From positions 1 through 24,568 of the IMG/VR virus record IMGVR_UViG_3300033273_000390: a stretch of DNA of 24,568 nt. One strand, 5' to 3'. The notes under the pieces were generated by a model, which saw only the letters and a program-made list of their open reading frames with translations, had not been told where the DNA came from and ran no database searches. The DNA is from a virus. This document shows positions 1 to 4,522 of this stretch, one piece after another. Numbering within the stretch: position 1 is the stretch's first letter; the number at the start of each line of letters is the position of its first letter. The position numbers were made by a program, and so were the translations under genes.

Positions 1-758
1 GAGTAGATGTCTATGTCATCAACGGATCCGATGAGGGACGATTCCTGGATACTGTCCGAAACACTGCGAAAAACTTCGCTTCGACCGTCTCGCTTGCGTC
101 AACTGCAAAACACCAAGTCATCATCATTGATGAGGCAGATAACACAACCAATGATGTACAACTCCTCTTACGGGCGTTTACTGAGGAGTTTAGTGGCAAC
201 TGCAGATTCATCTTCACCTGCAACTTCAAAAACAAAATCATCGAACCCCTCCACTCCAGATGCGCCTGTGTTGATTTTTCAACCAATTCCAAAAGCAAAC
301 CCCAACTCGCAGCAGCATTCTTCAAACGTATCCAACAAATCTTGGGTACAGAAGGTGTTGAATATGATAACAAGGTCCTGGTAGAACTAATCAACAAACA
401 CTTTCCTGATTGGAGACGTGTTCTGAATGAGTGTCAACGTTACTCTGCTGGTGGAAAGATTGACTCTGGCATTCTTGCAACCTTTAGTGATGTAAAAGTA
501 AATGACTTGGTTAAGAAACTTAAAGAAAAGAACTTTCCTGAAGTACGTAAGTGGGTCGTCAGTAATCTGGACAATGATTCTGGTGTACTTCTGCGTCGTG
601 TTTATGATGCTTGTTATGAAACCCTTGACGGTCCTAGCATTGCTGCTGCTGTGCTCATTGTTGCTAAGTATCAGTATCAGGCAGCATTCGTAGCAGACCA
701 AGAGATTAATCTTCTTGCAGCACTAACAGAAATTATGGTGGAGTGTAATTTTAAGTGA
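1..758 (+). CDS. 44: Clamp loader large subunit gp44 (5' truncated)
   Basis: AAA+ ATPase of the sliding-clamp loader. With gp62 it opens the gp45 clamp and loads it at primer-template junctions for DNA polymerase gp43. The reading frame is open from base 3, so the N-terminus, including the Walker A loop, lies outside the window. About 251 residues are visible; T4 gp44 has 319. Seen in order: an INGSDEGRFLDTVRN segment like the T4 sequence after Walker A, a Walker B box IIIDEADN near nt 120-145, a sensor-1-like FIFTCNFKNKI, and an SRC-type arginine finger (HSRC, about nt 250-263), then a helical C-terminal domain. The stop TGA overlaps the GTG start of the next gene. The family is certain from the DEAD-like box plus the SRC motif. 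Only the true start is unknown. Confidence 0.93.
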   Translation, partial: VDVYVINGSDEGRFLDTVRNTAKNFASTVSLASTAKHQVIIIDEADNTTNDVQLLLRAFTEEFSGNCRFIFTCNFKNKIIEPLHSRCACVDFSTNSKSKPQLAAAFFKRIQQILGTEGVEYDNKVLVELINKHFPDWRRVLNECQRYSAGGKIDSGILATFSDVKVNDLVKKLKEKNFPEVRKWVVSNLDNDSGVLLRRVYDACYETLDGPSIAAAVLIVAKYQYQAAFVADQEINLLAALTEIMVECNFK

Positions 759-964
759 CAAATAAAATTTATACTACAAACAGAAACGAACTAATGCACC
801 AACGTCTACAGGCATGGTTACGTGAAAATAAAAGTGATGACGTTGAATACCTTGGATATTATGATGATGTCCTTGGTCAGCCGAACTATTGGTATCGTAT
901 TGGTAAATATGATGTAACTGTAGACTGTATTGAAGACATTACCCTAGCAGAAGAAAATGATTGA
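755..964 (+). CDS. Small hypothetical protein, 69 aa
   Basis: I do not recognise this protein. It starts with GTG inside the stop codon of gene 44 (GTGA overlap), and its stop overlaps the next gene by 8 bases, so translation is probably coupled along the clamp-loader operon. It is acidic at the C-terminus and rich in Tyr and Asp, with a YLGYYDDVLGQPNYWYRIG segment in the middle. No membrane helix or catalytic motif is visible. It is not gp62: that protein is encoded further down and is recognisable there. Coding is supported by the tight overlaps and the strand. Confidence 0.7.
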   Translation: MTNKIYTTNRNELMHQRLQAWLRENKSDDVEYLGYYDDVLGQPNYWYRIGKYDVTVDCIEDITLAEEND

Positions 965-1250
965 CATTAAACTCATCCGAATGATGACTGGTGAAGAAGT
1001 AGTTGCAGAAGTTCTTGAAGATACTGAAACTACTCTTAAAGTCCAGAATGCTCTTGTAGTTATTCCTCAGAATACTGGTGTTGGTTTTGCACCTTGGGCA
1101 ACAGTTATCTCTAAAGACAATCCTGAGATTGTGTTGAAGCAAGAACATATCGTCTATATTGTAGAAGTCCAGGAAGAAGTTGCTGGTAAATACAATGAGA
1201 TGTTTGGTAGTAAACTTGTTACTCCAGCAGATAAGAAACTTGTTCTGTGA
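957..1250 (+). CDS. Sm-like domain phage protein, 97 aa (paralogue 1)
   Basis: Small protein with an N-terminal pattern TGEEVVAEVLED, then a beta-rich stretch containing a P-W pair (FAPWATVIS), an IVYIVEV strand and a C-terminal KYNEMFG helix. The same order of elements recurs in the genes at 3970 and 4262, so the three are paralogues. A protein of putative cyanophage origin with an Sm-like fold has been described structurally, and the pattern fits that group as I recall it; the assignment is from pattern only. Sm/LSm proteins form rings that bind RNA, but a role here is inference. The start ATG overlaps the previous gene by 8 bases, and the gene lies between the two clamp-loader genes. Confidence 0.72.
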   Translation: MIDIKLIRMMTGEEVVAEVLEDTETTLKVQNALVVIPQNTGVGFAPWATVISKDNPEIVLKQEHIVYIVEVQEEVAGKYNEMFGSKLVTPADKKLVL

Positions 1251-1253
1251 ATT

Positions 1254-1454
1254 ATGAAAACACCTAGACAAAAGAAGTCCAGAATGTATTATTACTTCTG
1301 GAGTGCAATGACTGTTACAGTATTTCTTGGACAACTTTATGTTGGAACTGGATACCGTCTTTTACATGGAAGTATGCAAGAACTTCTTGATAAAGTAGAT
1401 GGAGTTCTTCTACATAAAACTGAATCTGAAGATGGTTATCGTAAGTACCTATGA
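1254..1454 (+). CDS. Single-pass membrane protein, 66 aa
   Basis: Function not recognised. A short basic N-terminus (KTPRQKKSR) precedes one hydrophobic, aromatic segment at about residues 12-33 (YYYFWSAMTVTVFLGQLYVG), followed by a polar tail. By the positive-inside rule the N-terminus would face the cytoplasm. The gene starts 3 bases after the preceding stop, and its own stop overlaps the next ATG (ATGA), so it belongs to the clamp-loader operon. A membrane-anchored host-takeover or lysis-timing role is possible, but nothing in the sequence proves one. Confidence 0.7.
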   Translation: MKTPRQKKSRMYYYFWSAMTVTVFLGQLYVGTGYRLLHGSMQELLDKVDGVLLHKTESEDGYRKYL

Positions 1455-1594
1455 ACTGCGAAGTAACTTTATTCAAAGCAGGTCAGGTATTTAAAGAAAA
1501 GGTTGTTGCAAGGGATTACGAGGATGCACGTAAAGTTGCTCTTGCTCGTAACCCTGGAGCAACTGTAGTAGGTGTGAATGCAGTATTTAAATAG
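1451..1594 (+). CDS. Small hypothetical protein, 47 aa
   Basis: A 47-residue frame that begins MNCEVTLFKAGQ and ends NAVFK. It contains a short helix-forming stretch (DYEDARKVALARNPGA) flanked by beta-like segments. The ATG overlaps the preceding stop (ATGA), and the stop lies 3 bases before gene 62. The alternation of hydrophobic and charged residues and the tight fit between neighbours support real coding. I cannot assign a function. Confidence 0.68.
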   Translation: MNCEVTLFKAGQVFKEKVVARDYEDARKVALARNPGATVVGVNAVFK

Positions 1595-1597
1595 ATT

Positions 1598-1984
1598 ATG
1601 GGAATTGAATTGAAAGACTGGTTGAATTCCATCAACCAGACTAAAAAGAATATTATTGATGAAGACCCTTCGACGGAAAAACAATATCCTCCATACATTG
1701 TTAATAAATGCTTGAGTGGAAGCATTGATTGTCTCATGCTAGTTAATGAGATGAATATGCACCACCAATTAGAAAAGAGGCTCCAATACGATTTCCTTAT
1801 AAATACTATACGATCCAAGAAACGATTCAATCCTTGGATGAAAAAGGAGAAAATTAAAGACCTTGAATGTGTGAAATCTTACTATGGGTATAGTAACGAA
1901 AAAGCAGAGCAAGCTCTGAGAATTTTGTCTGACGAGCAACTTAAATTTATTAAATCTAAACTTGATATTGGAGGAACAAGATGA
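1598..1984 (+). CDS. 62: Clamp loader small subunit gp62
   Basis: Small subunit of the T4-type clamp loader, which pairs with gp44 (usually 4:1) to load the gp45 clamp. The 128-residue protein is shorter than T4 gp62 (187 residues), as in cyanophages. The recognisable part is the C-terminal half: KKRFNPWMKKEKI, then CVKSYYGYSNEKAEQALRIL and LSDEQLKFIKSKL. It has no ATPase motif, as expected. Its position downstream of 44 and directly upstream of regA matches T4-like gene order. Its stop overlaps the regA ATG (ATGA), and the regA Shine-Dalgarno GGAGG lies inside its last codons. A TATAAATA octamer at 1798-1805 is probably chance. Confidence 0.82.
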   Translation: MGIELKDWLNSINQTKKNIIDEDPSTEKQYPPYIVNKCLSGSIDCLMLVNEMNMHHQLEKRLQYDFLINTIRSKKRFNPWMKKEKIKDLECVKSYYGYSNEKAEQALRILSDEQLKFIKSKLDIGGTR

Positions 1985-2421
1985 GCGTCGTTCAGGAACC
2001 TGAGGTAAGATGGTCACCAGACAAAATGGTGGAAGTTATTCTCAACGAACCTGATGACTTTTTGAAAGTGCGTGAGACACTAACTCGTATTGGAGTTGCA
2101 TCCCGCAAAGAAAAAAAGATTTATCAGTCATGTCATATCCTGCATAAGCAGGGTAAATATTATCTAGTACACTTCAAGGAACTGTTTGCTCTTGATGGCA
2201 AACCAGCCAACTTAACTGTAAATGATGTTCAACGTCGTAATAGAATTACCCAACTACTAGCAGACTGGGGTCTTATTAGTGTCGTTAACGTTGAAAAGAT
2301 TCAAGATATTGCACCACTGAATCAAATTAAAGTTCTTCCTTACAGAGATAAGCAAGACTGGATTCTAGAGACCAAGTATAATATTGGCACAAAGAAAAAG
2401 AAGGTTGAGGAAACCGAATGA
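1981..2421 (+). CDS. regA: RegA translational repressor
   Basis: RNA-binding protein that blocks ribosomes at the start sites of many early phage mRNAs, including replication genes. The match with T4 RegA is close over the core: EPDDFLKVRETLTRIGVA, YQSCHILHKQGKYYLVHFKE, LLADWGLISVV and a terminal ETKYNIGT. It has 146 residues against 122 in T4, with about 15 extra at the N-terminus and a KKKKVEETE tail. An inner ATG at 2026 would give a T4-sized start, but ATG 1981 has a strong GGAGG at 1970-1974 and overlaps the gp62 stop, so I chose 1981. It is the last gene before a strong terminator. T4 RegA represses its own synthesis, so the same may hold here. Confidence 0.95.
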   Translation: MSVVQEPEVRWSPDKMVEVILNEPDDFLKVRETLTRIGVASRKEKKIYQSCHILHKQGKYYLVHFKELFALDGKPANLTVNDVQRRNRITQLLADWGLISVVNVEKIQDIAPLNQIKVLPYRDKQDWILETKYNIGTKKKKVEETE

Positions 2422-2427
2422 TAAAGT

Positions 2428-2453
2428 AGGGGGTTTTCCGAACCCCCTTTTTT
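2428..2453 (+). terminator. Rho-independent terminator after regA
   Basis: Stem GGGGGTT (2429-2435) pairs with AACCCCC (2441-2447) around a 5-base loop, followed by six T. It closes the 44-62-regA operon and lies 11 bases upstream of the hsp20 late promoter. Confidence 0.9.
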
Positions 2454-2464
2454 AATGATAGTGC

Positions 2465-2472
2465 TATAAATA
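2465..2472 (+). promoter_or_regulatory. Late promoter TATAAATA for hsp20
   Basis: Exact T4-type late promoter octamer TATAAATA, lying between the regA terminator and hsp20. Transcription would start about 6 bases downstream, giving a leader of about 50 bases. The motif is recognised by the phage late sigma factor gp55 in T4-like phages. Confidence 0.75.
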
Positions 2473-2531
2473 CATCGGATGCCTTTGGGGTCCACACAAA
2501 AACAAACTCGCTTAACAAAGGAGCTAGAATA

Positions 2532-2966
2532 ATGGGTAACCTCCAACGATGGAGTGCAGCAGACCTGCCTGCGCTCATGGAAAGAATTCACCGAAATAGT
2601 ATTGGCATGGATGAATACTTTGATAGGGTATTTAATCTACATGAAACCACAACAAACTATCCGCCATATAACCTAGTGCAAGTTAATAATGTAGAGTCTA
2701 GACTTGAATTAGCACTAGCAGGATTTAAAAAAGAAGAAGTCAATGTCTACACAGAATATGGTAAACTCTTTGTTGAAGGTCAAAAAGAAGATAAAGAATC
2801 AGAGTCTTCATACGTCCACAAAGGTTTGGCTCAACGGTCGTTTACACGAACCTGGACGCTCAGTGACGACACGGAGATTGGATCAGTTACTTTTGATAAT
2901 GGGCTTTTAGAGATTGTCCTTAAAAAAGTAGTACCAGATCATCATGCTCGTAAGGATTGGTTTTGA
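2532..2966 (+). CDS. hsp20: Small heat-shock protein Hsp20
   Basis: ATP-independent chaperone of the alpha-crystallin family, a common marker of cyanobacterial T4-like phages. The alpha-crystallin domain spans about residues 48-135: VESRLELALAGFKKEEVNVY, KLFVEGQKED, a RSFTRTWTLSDDTEI strand pair and the conserved G-L-L-E-I-V-L signature. A short C-terminal tail ends in KDWF and lacks an evident I-x-I motif. The length of 144 residues is typical. A Shine-Dalgarno AAAGGAG lies at 2517-2523. The gene stands alone behind a late promoter and a terminator, so it is probably made late, possibly to aid capsid protein folding or protect complexes; that role is inference. Confidence 0.93.
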   Translation: MGNLQRWSAADLPALMERIHRNSIGMDEYFDRVFNLHETTTNYPPYNLVQVNNVESRLELALAGFKKEEVNVYTEYGKLFVEGQKEDKESESSYVHKGLAQRSFTRTWTLSDDTEIGSVTFDNGLLEIVLKKVVPDHHARKDWF

Positions 2967-3007
2967 TTTCATAACAATTCCTTTATAATTTAGTCGTCAA
3001 TGCTACA

Positions 3008-3044
3008 AAAGTGTATCATGTTGATACACTTTATGCTATATAAT
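3008..3044 (+). promoter_or_regulatory. Palindrome abutting a TATAAT promoter
   Basis: A perfect inverted repeat with 11-base arms, AAAGTGTATCA (3008-3018) and TGATACACTTT (3022-3032), around a 3-base spacer. A consensus -10 box TATAAT follows at 3039-3044. A TTGATA inside the right arm is only 12 bases from this -10 box, too close for a normal -35. The palindrome therefore occupies the place where RNA polymerase would bind and looks like an operator. A second possible promoter, TTGATT (2963-2968) with TATAAT (2984-2989) and a 15-base spacer, lies just upstream. There is no T tract, so it is not a simple terminator. Confidence 0.45.
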
Positions 3045-3065
3045 ATGTACTTTAGAGGACGACTT

Positions 3066-3149
3066 ATGAATCTCACAGCCGCCACTCTTTTTATTGGGAC
3101 CACAATGACTCTTTTTTTCAATAGGTTCCTTGGGGGCGCATTCCCCTAA
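3066..3149 (+). CDS. Putative 27-aa membrane peptide
   Basis: A 27-residue frame starting MNLTAATLFIG and ending GGAFP, nearly all hydrophobic, able to form one membrane helix. GAGG at 3054-3057 sits at a good distance before the ATG, and a TATAAT promoter with a palindrome lies just upstream. I recognise no family. In size it resembles the small single-helix subunits of photosystem and cytochrome complexes, but I can match it to none of them. Coding is supported by the ribosome site and composition only. Confidence 0.42.
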   Translation: MNLTAATLFIGTTMTLFFNRFLGGAFP

Positions 3150-3193
3150 TAGTCCACCCAGTATGAATTCTTACGATTTTACGACACCCTAAT

Positions 3194-3268
3194 ATGGCAA
3201 TTTTAGCAACTCTCGCATTTATTGGTTCAGCAGTCTTCGGAGCATACAAACTAACCCCAAAAACATAA
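3194..3268 (+). CDS. Putative 24-aa membrane peptide
   Basis: A 24-residue frame beginning MAILATLAFIGS and ending YKLTPKT: a hydrophobic helix and a short basic tail, so it would insert with the tail in the cytoplasm. There is no clear Shine-Dalgarno. A 9-codon frame (MNSYDFTTP) upstream ends in TAA two bases before the ATG, so translation could be coupled through it. No family is recognised. It could be chance, but it sits in a promoter-bearing gap with a similar small hydrophobic frame just upstream. Confidence 0.35.
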   Translation: MAILATLAFIGSAVFGAYKLTPKT

Positions 3269-3298
3269 CTACTAAATATAATTGAATATCGTCGCCGC

Positions 3299-3340
3299 AG
3301 GGGACCGACTGGCAAAATCCAGTTGAATCCCCTCTTTTTT
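3299..3340 (+). terminator. Branched terminator hairpin before the oxygenase gene
   Basis: Outer stem AGGGGA (3299-3304) pairs with TCCCCT (3328-3333). An inner stem ACTGG (3308-3312) pairs with CCAGT (3319-3323) around CAAAAT. A run of six T (3335-3340) follows. It would end transcription from the small-peptide region. The next ATG is only 5 bases after the T run, so the structure may also act in the leader of the next gene. Confidence 0.7.
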
Positions 3341-3345
3341 GTATT

Positions 3346-3903
3346 ATGAACCTAGATATTTGTAATAAGATATCGGAAAAAATACTTTTAGAAGGAAAGT
3401 ATAGTGATAATGAAAAGTACACAAACCTCTTTGAAAAAGATAAAGATGTTTACGCAATGGGTTTTGTTTTTACAAAGGATGGAGTTTCAGATTTATTGAG
3501 TGGGCATGATTATCTGAAACCTTTTATTGATGAAACCATTGATACTGATATGTTTAATGCCTTTTATTTAAATGCATTGGTAGTTAAAAATGGTAACTCG
3601 GTAGAAAAACATTTGGATACCACATTGAGTCATTATGTTGGTAATCTCACCACAGCTAAAAAAGTATCTGTTCTTTACCTCAAGGTTCCTGATGATATGG
3701 TTGGTGGGCAACTTAACATATATGATGGAAATAATAGAGAAAGAATTAGACCAGAAACTGGTAAATTAGTTTCTTTCTCTGGAGAAAGTCCACATTCAGT
3801 TTCCTCCACATTTACAGACTATGAACGGATTAGTTTAGTCCTTGAGAGTTACTGTCTTGAAAGTGATGCATACTCAAAAATACCCAAGTGTAAACAAGAA
3901 TAA
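3346..3903 (+). CDS. 2-oxoglutarate/Fe(II)-dependent oxygenase, 185 aa
   Basis: Predicted dioxygenase of the double-stranded beta-helix fold, which couples 2-oxoglutarate decarboxylation to oxidation of a substrate. The iron triad is visible as H89-x-D91 (KHLDTT) and distal H150 (SPHSV), with R161 (ERISLVLE) as the likely 2-oxoglutarate anchor. A GGQLNIYD strand pair precedes the distal histidine, as in prolyl-hydroxylase-like enzymes. The substrate cannot be read from the sequence. Small enzymes of this kind are frequent in cyanophages and have been suggested to modify proteins or nucleic acids. The gene is a single unit bounded by terminators at both ends, with no Shine-Dalgarno between hairpin and ATG. 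Confidence 0.85.
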   Translation: MNLDICNKISEKILLEGKYSDNEKYTNLFEKDKDVYAMGFVFTKDGVSDLLSGHDYLKPFIDETIDTDMFNAFYLNALVVKNGNSVEKHLDTTLSHYVGNLTTAKKVSVLYLKVPDDMVGGQLNIYDGNNRERIRPETGKLVSFSGESPHSVSSTFTDYERISLVLESYCLESDAYSKIPKCKQE

Positions 3904-3911
3904 ATTTAAGG

Positions 3912-3936
3912 GGGAGGTTTGACACCTCCCTTTTTT
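3912..3936 (+). terminator. Terminator after the first oxygenase gene
   Basis: GGGAGGT (3912-3918) pairs with ACCTCCC (3924-3930) around a TTGAC loop, followed by six T. The loop and the first stem base also form the -35 box of the promoter described at 3919-3947. Confidence 0.88.
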
Positions 3937-3947
3937 ATTGCTAAAAT
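3919..3947 (+). promoter_or_regulatory. Sigma70-type promoter inside the terminator
   Basis: Consensus -35 TTGACA at 3919-3924, a spacer of exactly 17 bases, and -10 TAAAAT at 3942-3947. Transcription would begin near 3954, about 16 bases before the ATG at 3970. This would drive the Sm-like pair, polymerase 43 and the genes behind it. The -35 box is the terminator loop. Confidence 0.65.
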
Positions 3948-3969
3948 TCTAAGAGGAAACGAGTGGTTT

Positions 3970-4299
3970 ATGGCTGTTAAACTTGCTGTATTGAAGTCTG
4001 GTGAAGACGTAGTTGCTGACATTAAAGAACTCTGTGATGAGCAGGATAATGTTGTAGCACTAGTGTTTAGTAACCCTGTTGTTGTGAAGTTGATTACTAA
4101 TCAGACTTTGCTTGAAAGTGAAAATGCTGATGAATATAAAGTAGCATTTTATCCTTGGCAACCACTCTCAGCAGAAAGAGATATTCCCGTTCGGTCTGAC
4201 TGGATTGTTAGTATTTCTGAACCTATTGAACTTGTAAAAACATCTTATCAGGAGAAAATGAATGGAAGAAACAGCACTGATGATAGCAGTCCTGAATAG
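3970..4299 (+). CDS. Sm-like domain phage protein, 109 aa (paralogue 2)
   Basis: Paralogue of the protein at 957. It begins MAVKLAVLKSGEDVVADIKE, continues with a beta-rich stretch (VVALVFSNPVVV), a P-W pair (FYPWQPLS), an SDWIVSISEP strand and a helix with TSYQEKM. The frame is open upstream through the terminator, but ATG 3970 is preceded by GAGG at 3954-3957 and aligns with the N-termini of the paralogues, so I chose it. The last 38 bases overlap the next gene, itself a paralogue. An RNA-binding ring like other Sm proteins is possible. It is the first gene of the polymerase operon. Function unknown. Confidence 0.72.
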   Translation: MAVKLAVLKSGEDVVADIKELCDEQDNVVALVFSNPVVVKLITNQTLLESENADEYKVAFYPWQPLSAERDIPVRSDWIVSISEPIELVKTSYQEKMNGRNSTDDSSPE

Positions 4300-4522
4300 T
4301 GGGGTTGCTCTGATTACTGAGATTGAAGAAGTTGCTGCTTCAATTCCTGGTGAACCAGATTGTAAATTTATAAATCCCTTTGAAATAAAGGGTGACACCC
4401 TGGTGCCTTGGTTGTATGATTACACTGACGAACGCACCGTCATGATTAGTTCTGACAGGATTCTTACTCTTGTAGAACCAAAGAAAACATTCCTTGAAAA
4501 GTACAAAGACCTTACGAAATGA
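4262..4522 (+). CDS. Sm-like domain phage protein, 86 aa (paralogue 3)
   Basis: Third member of the Sm-like set, with LMIAVLNSGVALITEIEE at the N-terminus, FINPFEIKGDTLVPWLYDY in the middle and a MISSDRILTLVEP strand before a KTFLEKYKD helix. It overlaps the upstream paralogue by 38 bases, and its stop overlaps the ATG of gene 43 (ATGA), so it is probably translated in step with the polymerase. Divergence between the adjacent copies suggests an old duplication. The shared order S-G-x(2-4)-V, N-P, P-W, I/V strand, EP and Y-x-(E/D) supports common ancestry. Function unknown. Confidence 0.7.
   Translation: MEETALMIAVLNSGVALITEIEEVAASIPGEPDCKFINPFEIKGDTLVPWLYDYTDERTVMISSDRILTLVEPKKTFLEKYKDLTK

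Noticed and set aside
11-397. 128-codon open frame on the minus strand
   Set aside because: It is the antisense of gene 44, whose clamp-loader motifs are clear. No minus-strand gene in the window has family motifs.
1798-1805. TATAAATA octamer inside gene 62
   Set aside because: An exact late motif, but it lies mid-gene with only regA downstream, which is usually early. Chance in AT-rich DNA is more likely.
2026-2028. Inner ATG as regA start
   Set aside because: It would match the T4 length, but there is no ribosome site, whereas ATG 1981 has GGAGG and overlaps the gp62 stop.
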